Assembly (NCBI GenBank): GCA_903907305.1
Contig: CAIVNT010000105.1
Span: 1 to 6,794, forward strand
Direction: 5' to 3'
Length of the DNA stretch: 6,794 nt
Source: an uncultured Ignavibacteriota bacterium
GTDB taxonomy: Bacteria; Bacteroidota; Ignavibacteria; UBA10030; UBA8401
Shown here: positions 1 to 5,434 of the stretch, piece by piece
Numbering within the stretch: position 1 is the first letter of the stretch
Layout: each line of letters begins with the position of its first letter
The notes under the pieces: generated by a model
Seen by the model: the letters and a program-made list of their open reading frames with translations, nothing else
The model's database searches: none
What the model was told of the DNA's origin: nothing
Translations under genes and position numbers: made by a program

Positions 1-467
1 GCTTTTGCCGCTTTATAATAGACAATATCAGATTCGATCTCGATGGAATTACTTTCGTCAGAAATATTTTTCGTCACGACAGTAACAACACGGTGTTTCC
101 CGGTATAATCCTTTTCGAAACTGTATTTGATCCAATTCACACTGTCCGCCATAATGACGAGAGCACCGCCGTCCCGCTTGTTGGTGAACGGATGCTGAAT
201 GGATGCAGTGAGGACGAAATTCTGATCTGCTTTGAACATCAGCTTTGGAGCATTGTCGGTATTGTATGTTCGATTCGGATCGCTGAACATATCGGTCTTT
301 TCCCCCGCAACGATCGTTAATTCGCTCCCTTTCATTGTGCAGACCTTTGGTGAGTTCTGCCAGAAGAGTTGTCCGGGAATCGTGGGGATCTTCAATGAGC
401 TTTTTGTCTGCGCTGAAATATTCAGTGCGAGTGTAACAACTACGAGAAAGGAGAACATTCTGTTCAT
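1..467 (-). CDS. Exported DUF1349 (concanavalin A-like) protein, C-terminus cut off by window edge
   Basis: My minus-strand translation begins MNRMFSFLVVVTLALNISAQ and stays open for about 155 codons to base 1, so the gene continues outside the window. Residues 1-19 form a signal peptide with a likely cut at ISA|Q, so the product should be periplasmic, surface or secreted. The mature part has the DUF1349 pattern: GQLFWQNSPK near residue 32, then LTIVAGEKTDMF, NAPKLMF, FVLTASI, DGGALVIMADSVNWIKYSFE, and VVTVVTKNISDESNSI near the end of the visible part. DUF1349 is a lectin/glucanase-like jelly-roll domain of roughly 190-200 residues, so about 40 residues are probably missing. The family has no firmly assigned activity; carbohydrate binding is only an inference from the fold. 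The start is supported by AGGAAA seven bases upstream. It lies 31 bp after the dehydrogenase stop, so cotranscription is plausible. Confidence 0.85.
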   Translation of the reverse strand, partial: MNRMFSFLVVVTLALNISAQTKSSLKIPTIPGQLFWQNSPKVCTMKGSELTIVAGEKTDMFSDPNRTYNTDNAPKLMFKADQNFVLTASIQHPFTNKRDGGALVIMADSVNWIKYSFEKDYTGKHRVVTVVTKNISDESNSIEIESDIVYYKAAK

Positions 468-474
468 TATATCG

Positions 475-480
475 TTTCCT
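475..480 (-). promoter_or_regulatory. Shine-Dalgarno site of the DUF1349 gene
   Basis: The minus strand reads AGGAAA, then seven bases, then ATG at 467. This spacing favours the first Met over the internal Met at codon 4, and it keeps the full positive N-terminus of the signal peptide. Confidence 0.6.
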
Positions 481-498
481 GTTGTGATATGATTTGAT

Positions 499-1221
499 TT
501 ACGGATTCATTCGTTCAAATGCTTTTTGCCGTTCTTCCGGCCCACCCTTGACCATCGCTTCACTGAAGCCGAAAGCGATCTCATTCTTTCCTTCACGGAG
601 CTGCGCAAAGACGGATTCAATGAACGCGCTGACGGGAGGAGCCTGGTCGTGAAGACCTTTACCTCCGAGATCGGTGTTCAGGGCAGGGGGGATCAGTTCA
701 ATCACTTCGATGTTCCGTCCTTTTAACTGATGGCGAAGGGAGAGAGTGAACGAATGGAAGAACGCCTTCGTTGCCGAATAGACGGGGACTTTTGTGAGCG
801 GAACAAAGGACAATCCTGACGTAACATTGATGATGGTATTTAGCGACGGTAATGTTAGAAAGAGAGATGTCAAATGAATGGGAGCTTCGATGTTAATGCT
901 GATCTCTTTCTGTGCCCGATCATAGAAGTGTTCATCCGAAACATCCATCCATTGCTGTATTCCAGCGTTGTTCACTAAAATATTGAGCGCGGGATAATCC
1001 TTGGATATCCATGCGCATAGCGCTTTTCGTTCTTCGGGATCGGACAGGTCGCATTGTTTTGGAATAACAGAAGGAAATTTTGCGGTTACTTCCTGCAGGA
1101 GAGATTCACGCCGTCCGCAGATGATGACGGTGTTTCCCTCTTTGATGAATTGTGTTGTCAGTCCAAGACCGATGCCTGATGCACCGCCTGTAATGAGAAT
1201 TGTATTGTTTGATAAGTGCAT
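499..1221 (-). CDS. Short-chain dehydrogenase/reductase, DltE-like
   Basis: This 240-residue classical SDR is full length for the family. Visible motifs are the nucleotide-binding TGGASGIG (11-18), GRR at the end of strand 2 (36-38, arginines that usually favour NADP(H)), CDLSD (57-61), NNAG (84-87), catalytic Asn110, Ser135 (NVTSG) and YSATK with Tyr148 and Lys152. All four tetrad residues are present, so it should be an active cytosolic oxidoreductase. The stretch SINIEAPIHL, the segment SLRHQLKG...VIELIPPALNTDLGG, and the ending GFSEAM...ERMNP are typical of the DltE subgroup. That subgroup was named for a gene beside the D-alanylation (dlt) operon of Gram-positives, but its substrate is not established. 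No dlt genes are present here, so the dlt role should not be transferred. The start has only a weak SD (AAGGA about 13 bases upstream). It lies 89 bp downstream of the hydrolase gene. Confidence 0.92.
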   Translation of the reverse strand: MHLSNNTILITGGASGIGLGLTTQFIKEGNTVIICGRRESLLQEVTAKFPSVIPKQCDLSDPEERKALCAWISKDYPALNILVNNAGIQQWMDVSDEHFYDRAQKEISINIEAPIHLTSLFLTLPSLNTIINVTSGLSFVPLTKVPVYSATKAFFHSFTLSLRHQLKGRNIEVIELIPPALNTDLGGKGLHDQAPPVSAFIESVFAQLREGKNEIAFGFSEAMVKGGPEERQKAFERMNP

Positions 1222-1256
1222 AGTGAGTAAATATCCTTAAGAAAATATGGTGGTAG

Positions 1257-1285
1257 AAAGTAAAAAAGTTTGAACGGAGTGTCAA
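1257..1285 (-). promoter_or_regulatory. Candidate promoter for the dehydrogenase gene
   Basis: In the 89-bp gap after the hydrolase stop, the minus strand has TTGACA (1285-1280, perfect -35 consensus), a 17-base spacer, then TACTTT (1262-1257, weak -10). Transcription would start some 30 bases before the dehydrogenase ATG. If real, it lets the dehydrogenase and DUF1349 genes be expressed independently of sbtA and the hydrolase. The -10 matches only three of six bases, and FCB-group sigma factors may use other boxes. Confidence 0.35.
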
Positions 1286-1310
1286 ATATGTGGAGAAAGA
1301 ATCAGGTTCA

Positions 1311-2138
1311 CTATTTCGCCAGAAATTCATCAATCACTTGAAACAGTAATTTCGGTTTTGCTATGGGAACGTGGTGCGGTGAGTCCGGAACAATGAATAA
1401 TTGAGAGTGTGGAAGTGTATGGAATAATTTCAATGTGTGCGTATCGATGATAATATCATGGTCACCGGCCACAACGAGAGTCGGCGTTTTGATCGAAGAA
1501 AGCTGATCCGGTGTGAAGTTTGGATATTTTAGATCGAGATTTATCAATTTATCGTAGATACGTCCTGCACGTGCGGGATTGTGTGAATCAAGGACGATCT
1601 TTTTCTGATCATCCGTCGGGAGCTGATGGAACCAGGTGATCTTTTTGGTATCGAAATTATCCGCGGAAAGGGCGGTGGAGTCTGCAACGAAATTTGCGCC
1701 AATTGTCACTAGCTTCGAGATCTTCTCAGGATAGGACAAGGCCATTTGCAATCCAACGATGCCTCCGTCGCTCCAGCCGACGGCATAGACGGATTTCAGA
1801 TGAAGGGAATCGAGCAGAGCGGAAAAATCCGAAGCGATCTGTTCGAAAGTCAGTTCCTTGTCCGAGTCACCTGAGCGACCCTGTGCGCGGCTGTCCACAG
1901 CGATCACTTTGTATTTTGATGCGAGCAACGGAATGAATTTACTGAATGAAGCGATGGAACCGCTGTTCCCGTGCATCAGCAGCAGCGGCGGGCCGTTTCC
2001 GTAGATCTCGTAATAGAGCCGTATATCATTGGTTTGGACAAAGCGACCGGTGACAGGATTTGAACCGTATGGCATGGGAATTTGGCCATAACATGATATT
2101 GTCAGTGCGGTAAGAGTGAATAAAAAATATTTTATCAT
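1311..2138 (-). CDS. Exported alpha/beta-fold hydrolase
   Basis: The protein has 275 residues. Residues 1-18 are a signal peptide (MIKYFLFTLTALTISCYG|Q), so it is probably periplasmic or envelope-associated. Cys16 is preceded by T-I-S, which is not a proper lipobox, so lipidation is uncertain. The rest is a complete alpha/beta hydrolase: oxyanion-hole HGNSG (56-60), VDSRAQGRSG (81-90), nucleophile elbow GWSDGG with Ser123, acid Asp228 in GDHD, and His255 or His256 in PDSPHHVP. The short cap segment is at about 150-205. The order matches esterases, haloperoxidase-like enzymes and lactonases of the Abhydrolase_1/6 group; the substrate cannot be read from sequence. The gene follows the permease gene by 42 bp on the same strand. 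SD evidence is poor, only a purine stretch (GAAAGAAG) directly against the ATG, but the start is fixed by the signal peptide. Confidence 0.9.
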   Translation of the reverse strand: MIKYFLFTLTALTISCYGQIPMPYGSNPVTGRFVQTNDIRLYYEIYGNGPPLLLMHGNSGSIASFSKFIPLLASKYKVIAVDSRAQGRSGDSDKELTFEQIASDFSALLDSLHLKSVYAVGWSDGGIVGLQMALSYPEKISKLVTIGANFVADSTALSADNFDTKKITWFHQLPTDDQKKIVLDSHNPARAGRIYDKLINLDLKYPNFTPDQLSSIKTPTLVVAGDHDIIIDTHTLKLFHTLPHSQLFIVPDSPHHVPIAKPKLLFQVIDEFLAK

Positions 2139-2180
2139 CTTCTTTCAGAAATGAAGAATGAACCATAGTGATTCATGATG

Positions 2181-3143
2181 CTACAGTGAACGAACAATGA
2201 AAAAATACAACGGCATACCGATCGAGATGTTGAAAGGAAAAGTGATACCTAACGCCATTGGAATATACAATCCAGGGTCCGCTTTCGGTGCGGCAAGACG
2301 CATGGCGGCGGGGACGGCAATATATGATGCACTTGCAGCAAGGATCGCAAAGATCAGCCGGTTCCCTTCACTGTGAAGGAACAACCCCGTAAGGGCTGCA
2401 ACAACACATCCGTTCACGAGAGGGATGAATATTGCGAACAATGCGCTGTACATACCGTATTCCTTGAATGCTGAAATACGTTTTGCGGTGACCATTCCCA
2501 TTTCCAGTAGAAAAATGGCAAGGAATCCTTTGAAAATATCAGTGGTGAACGGTTTGATCCCTTCCGCCTGTTTAGCATCCGCTACGAATCCGATCACCAG
2601 ACTTCCGAGGATCATCAGTACGCTGCTGTTCGTGATTGAATGCCGAATGATCTCACCGATGGAACCGCTATTCTCATTCTTTTCCTCATATTTCATGATC
2701 ATAATAACACCGATGATGATCGCGGGGGATTCCATCAGTGCCATCACGGCAACCATATGGCCGCCGAACTGGATATTCTGTGCTTCCAGGAAGGATACAG
2801 CGGCAACGAATGTAACGGCACTGACGGAACCGTACGCCGCGGCGATGGCTCCGGAATTGCTGATACTCATCTTCCGCTTCAGGAGATGGAATGTATAAAA
2901 TGGAATAACCGATGCAATAATAATTCCGAAGAGCAGAGAATAGAGGATCTCAAGATCGAATGGACTTTCCGAGAGTTCCTGCCCACCTTTGAATCCGATG
3001 GAGAACAGCAGATAAAGAGAAATGAACTTAACTGAAGTCGCCGGGATCTCGAGATCACTTTTTACCAGTGTTGCAATGATACCAAGGATGAAAAAGAGCA
3101 GCGTCGGATTGGTGAGGTTTGCAATGAGAATCTGTGTATCCAT
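2181..3143 (-). CDS. sbtA: SbtA-family sodium-dependent bicarbonate permease
   Basis: This 320-residue, very hydrophobic inner-membrane protein has about ten membrane segments in two related halves. SbtA hallmarks are NPTLLFFILG (12-21), LEIP (31-34), GFKGG (50-54), AAAYGSVSAVTF (101-112), MALMESPAIIIG (134-145), FLLEMGM (211-217), then SASYIAVPAAMR and GITFPFNI near the C-terminus. In cyanobacteria SbtA imports HCO3- with Na+ for carbon concentration and is inhibited by the PII-like protein SbtB. Homologues in heterotrophs are assumed to transport the same ion, perhaps for anaplerotic carboxylation or pH balance. Here the linker between halves (about 151-169) is short, and the protein is shorter than the roughly 370-residue cyanobacterial form. 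No sbtB is adjacent. The ATG at 3143 is forced by a TGA two codons upstream and no other early Met; no SD is visible. The gene begins just 22 bases after the slipin terminator. Confidence 0.9.
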   Translation of the reverse strand: MDTQILIANLTNPTLLFFILGIIATLVKSDLEIPATSVKFISLYLLFSIGFKGGQELSESPFDLEILYSLLFGIIIASVIPFYTFHLLKRKMSISNSGAIAAAYGSVSAVTFVAAVSFLEAQNIQFGGHMVAVMALMESPAIIIGVIMIMKYEEKNENSGSIGEIIRHSITNSSVLMILGSLVIGFVADAKQAEGIKPFTTDIFKGFLAIFLLEMGMVTAKRISAFKEYGMYSALFAIFIPLVNGCVVAALTGLFLHSEGNRLIFAILAASASYIAVPAAMRLAAPKADPGLYIPMALGITFPFNISIGMPLYFFIVRSL

Positions 3144-3165
3144 AAATCATGATCAATAATGATGG

Positions 3166-3202
3166 AAAAAAGAACTCCGGGAATCAAACAGTCCCGGAGT
3201 TC
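3166..3202 (-). terminator. Intrinsic terminator of the nfeD-slipin transcript
   Basis: A perfect 11-bp inverted repeat (GAACTCCGGGA, 9-base loop, TCCCGGAGTTC) at 3172-3202 is followed on the minus strand by six T residues (3171-3166). It begins 10 bases after the slipin stop codon. This is a textbook Rho-independent terminator for minus-strand transcription. On the plus strand it has no T-run, so it is one-directional. Confidence 0.93.
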
Positions 3203-3212
3203 GCGCCTGCTG

Positions 3213-3992
3213 TTATTTCTTTAATGCTTTCGTGTCTGTAGTTCCGCCCATATTCAGGAACGGTCTCAGCATTTCCATCGGCAGAGGGAAGATGACGGTG
3301 GAACTGTTCTCGGATGCGATCTCCGTGAGTGTCTGCAGGTAACGAAGCTGCAGTGCGATAGGATTCCGTTCGATCACTGCGGCGGCTTCACCTAATTTTA
3401 CACTTGCTTGTAATTCACCTTCGGCATGGACCACTTTTGCCCGGCGTTCGCGTTCCGCTTCCGCCTGCTTTGCCATCGCGCGCTGCATCTCCGGCGGCAG
3501 GTCGATCTGTTTTACTTCTACGTTTGCGATCTTGATTCCCCACGGTTCGGTGTGCTGATCGATGATCACCTGAAGTTCATGATTGATCTTGTCGCGCTGT
3601 GCAAGAAGATCGTCCAACTCGAACTGCCCGAGGATGCTGCGGAGTGTTGTCTGTGCCAACTGTGATGTTGCGTAGACATAATTTTCCACGCTGACGATCG
3701 CTTTGTCCGGCTGGACAACGCGGAAGTAGACGACTGCATTGACTTTGATCGAAACGTTATCTTTGGTGATGACGTCCTGCGGTGGAACATCGAGCACCAC
3801 AGTGCGGAGACTTACTTTGATCATCCGATCAATACCGGGGATGAGGATGATGAGTCCGGGACCCTTCACGCCGAGCAGCCGGCCGAGACGAAAGATGACG
3901 CCCCGTTCGTACTCTGAAAGTACTTTAATGAGATTGAAAAGAATCATCGCACCGAATGCGATCAGGAAAATAAAGCCTATCATACCGTCCAT
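3213..3992 (-). CDS. Slipin / bacterial stomatin (SPFH/Band 7 protein)
   Basis: Translated from the ATG at 3992, the protein has 259 residues. A frame open 13 codons further upstream (MTRVLIYSLRRTT) is rejected because a strong SD, AAGGAG, lies seven bases before the internal ATG. An N-terminal membrane hairpin or anchor (about 3-24) is followed by the SPFH start SEYERGVIFRLGR, GPGLIILIPGID, and LDVPPQDVITKDNVSIKVNAVVYFRV, which are diagnostic of slipins. An Ala/Glu-rich coiled coil (QRAMAKQAEAERERRAKVVHAEGE) occupies about 170-215. A C-terminal hydrophobic motif, TVIFPLPM, lies near 232-239. Slipins form cage-like oligomers on the inner membrane and partner with NfeD proteases. In Pyrococcus the NfeD homologue cleaves the equivalent hydrophobic C-terminal motif. 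The nfeD gene is 68 bp upstream on the same strand, supporting that pairing. Confidence 0.95.
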   Translation of the reverse strand: MDGMIGFIFLIAFGAMILFNLIKVLSEYERGVIFRLGRLLGVKGPGLIILIPGIDRMIKVSLRTVVLDVPPQDVITKDNVSIKVNAVVYFRVVQPDKAIVSVENYVYATSQLAQTTLRSILGQFELDDLLAQRDKINHELQVIIDQHTEPWGIKIANVEVKQIDLPPEMQRAMAKQAEAERERRAKVVHAEGELQASVKLGEAAAVIERNPIALQLRYLQTLTEIASENSSTVIFPLPMEMLRPFLNMGGTTDTKALKK

Positions 3993-3999
3993 TGTAGTT

Positions 4000-4005
4000 C
4001 TCCTT
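4000..4005 (-). promoter_or_regulatory. Shine-Dalgarno site that sets the slipin start
   Basis: The minus strand reads AAGGAG, then seven bases, then ATG at 3992. This is the strongest SD in the window and places the start at MDGMIGF rather than at the upstream in-frame ATG at 4031. Confidence 0.85.
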
Positions 4006-4019
4006 AGTGAATATATTAA

Positions 4020-4051
4020 GACACGTGTCATTCCCGCGTTGTGGGGATGAC
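4020..4051. repeat. GTCATTCCC-type palindrome between nfeD and slipin
   Basis: Bases 4027-4051 can fold into an 11-bp stem with a 3-base loop: GTCATTCCCGC, GTT, GTGGGGATGAC, with nine Watson-Crick pairs and two G-T pairs on the plus strand. On the minus-strand transcript those two become A-C mismatches. The 10-bp palindrome GACACGTGTC (4020-4029) overlaps its left edge. GTCATTCCCGC hairpins resemble small dispersed palindromic (REP-like) repeats seen in many bacterial genomes. With only one copy here, repetition cannot be shown. There is no T-run after the stem, so it is not a typical terminator. It may still modulate slipin expression relative to nfeD. Confidence 0.5.
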
Positions 4052-4060
4052 TTGCTGATG

Positions 4061-5329
4061 CTAACCTTTTGTTACTTTCAACAACAAACCATGAATTTCT
4101 GTTACGACGATCTTTGAATCTTTTGCGATCTTGCCGTCAGTGCTTTCCGCGTTCCAGATCTCTCCATGTACACGCACTTGTCCTGTGGGATTCAGTGCTG
4201 CAATTGCGATACCTTCCATTCCGAGCATTCCCTGCTCGCCGGTCTCCACTTTCTTTTTTTGAGCTTTCAATCCTGCTCCCACAACAAATGCGAAGAACAA
4301 TGCGGTGGAGATGACGAGAGGAATGATCACGATAAGTGACACTTCAACGAATTCCAACGGTTCATTATTCTGATAGAGCATGATGGACCCAAAGAACAAT
4401 GAAACGGCGCCGCCTATTGAGAGCAGTCCGTAACTCGTAATTTTTATTTCGAGCAGGAAGAGAATGATCCCGACGATGATGAGAGCGAGTCCCGCAAAAT
4501 TGAGCGGCAGTGTCTGCATAGAATAGAGCGCAAGGATCATAGAGATTGCTCCTGCGATTCCCGGGAAGATGGAACCGGGATTATACAATTCGAAAAATAT
4601 TCCATAGATGCCGATGAGGAACAGAATGTAGGAGATGTTCGGATCGCTCAGCAAATTGAGCATCTTGAACTGCCAGTTCATGCTGTGATCTTCCACGACG
4701 GCGTTTTTGGTGGAGAGCTTCAGCGTGTCCAAACCGATGATCACCGTGCGTCCATCAAGTGAATCGAGCAGTGCCGCGCGGTTGGATGCGATGAAGTCGA
4801 TGACATTTGTTTTCAACGCTTCGGTCTCTGTGATGGAGACACTGCTGCGGACAGCATCTTCGGCCCATTCCACATTTCGCTTCCTTTTTTCGGAGATCGA
4901 GCGGATGAATGCTGCGGCATCGTTCGTCACTTTACCGGACATGACGGAGTCCATCTCCCCCTGCGAACTGACCGGATGAGCGGCGCCGATATTTGTGCCC
5001 GGAGCCATCACAGCAATATGTGCCGCCATGGTAATGAACACTCCTGCCGACGCTGCGCGCGATCCCTGCGGTGCAACGGAAACGATGATCGGAATCTTTG
5101 CGTTCAGGAATTCTGTGACAATATCGCGTGTGGCCTGGAGCAGACCGCCGGGTGTGTTCAGTTCGATGATCACGGCTTGAGCATTTCCGGACTCGGCATA
5201 TTCAATACCGTGTTTCAGATAATCGTATGTGGTGGGAGTGATGCTCCCGTTCACGGTAAGAAGATGGATCGGCTGTTGTGCGAAAAGAATTGCGGTGATC
5301 GACAGGAGGAGGAACGTCAGTGTTTTCAT
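4061..5329 (-). CDS. nfeD: NfeD membrane serine protease (ClpP class), long form
   Basis: This 422-residue three-part protein is complete for long NfeD. Residues 1-17 are a signal peptide (LFA|QQ). A ClpP-like domain spans about 20-210, with IIELNTPGGLL (54-64), GSRAASAGVFI carrying the nucleophile Ser94, MAPGTNIGAAHPV (108-120), and Lys133 in KVTNDAAAFIRSI, matching the Ser-Lys dyad of Pyrococcus PH1510. About four membrane segments follow (230-350), including FFELYNPGSIFPGIAGAIS, and one just before the KAQKKK stretch. The C-terminus (about 360-422, EGIAIAALNPTGQVRVHGEIW) is the OB-fold NfeD domain, which is thought to contact the slipin. The protease domain should face the periplasm. The gene heads a two-gene unit with slipin 68 bp downstream. 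No SD precedes the ATG, but the signal peptide supports this start. Confidence 0.95.
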   Translation of the reverse strand: MKTLTFLLLSITAILFAQQPIHLLTVNGSITPTTYDYLKHGIEYAESGNAQAVIIELNTPGGLLQATRDIVTEFLNAKIPIIVSVAPQGSRAASAGVFITMAAHIAVMAPGTNIGAAHPVSSQGEMDSVMSGKVTNDAAAFIRSISEKRKRNVEWAEDAVRSSVSITETEALKTNVIDFIASNRAALLDSLDGRTVIIGLDTLKLSTKNAVVEDHSMNWQFKMLNLLSDPNISYILFLIGIYGIFFELYNPGSIFPGIAGAISMILALYSMQTLPLNFAGLALIIVGIILFLLEIKITSYGLLSIGGAVSLFFGSIMLYQNNEPLEFVEVSLIVIIPLVISTALFFAFVVGAGLKAQKKKVETGEQGMLGMEGIAIAALNPTGQVRVHGEIWNAESTDGKIAKDSKIVVTEIHGLLLKVTKG

Positions 5330-5339
5330 AGGATAGATT

Positions 5340-5370
5340 CAAAAATATATTCAAGGTAGAAAAAGATCAA
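5340..5370 (-). promoter_or_regulatory. Candidate promoter of nfeD, FCB-like
   Basis: In the divergent gap the minus strand has TTGATC (5370-5365) and TATTTTTG (5347-5340). TATTTTTG fits the Bacteroidota -7 box TAnnTTTG, with 20 bases between TTG and the box. An overlapping TATATT (5349-5344) resembles a sigma70 -10, but it sits only 15 bases from TTGATC. Only 10 bases separate the box from the nfeD ATG, implying a very short leader, consistent with the missing SD. The region is AT-rich, so chance matches are possible. Confidence 0.4.
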
Positions 5371-5423
5371 TGGTAAAACAAGGCAAGATAACTCTTCGTT
5401 TTCCATCGGATTTTCGATATTTT

Positions 5424-5429
5424 AAAGGA
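5424..5429 (+). promoter_or_regulatory. Shine-Dalgarno site of the MFS gene
   Basis: AAAGGA lies five bases before the ATG at 5435 and supports that start. I see no clear promoter boxes for this gene in the 105-bp divergent region; GATATT at 5416-5421 is a weak -10 option without a matching -35. Confidence 0.65.
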
Positions 5430-5434
5430 TTAAT

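Noticed and set aside
2425..2898. 157-codon open frame on the plus strand, antisense to sbtA
   Set aside because: It mirrors a recognisable permease gene, has no family motif, and has no SD before its ATG.
3146..3163. ATCAT-N8-ATGAT inverted repeat just upstream of sbtA as a possible operator
   Set aside because: Only five-base arms in AT-rich sequence; this is expected by chance and there is no regulator gene nearby.
3993..4031. 13-codon N-terminal extension of the slipin gene
   Set aside because: The strong AAGGAG lies inside this stretch and serves the ATG at 3992. The extension is charged and is absent from typical slipin N-termini.
4027..4051. Palindrome read as a terminator between nfeD and slipin
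   Set aside because: No T-run follows it on either strand, and two pairs are lost on the minus-strand RNA. A REP-like repeat is the better reading.
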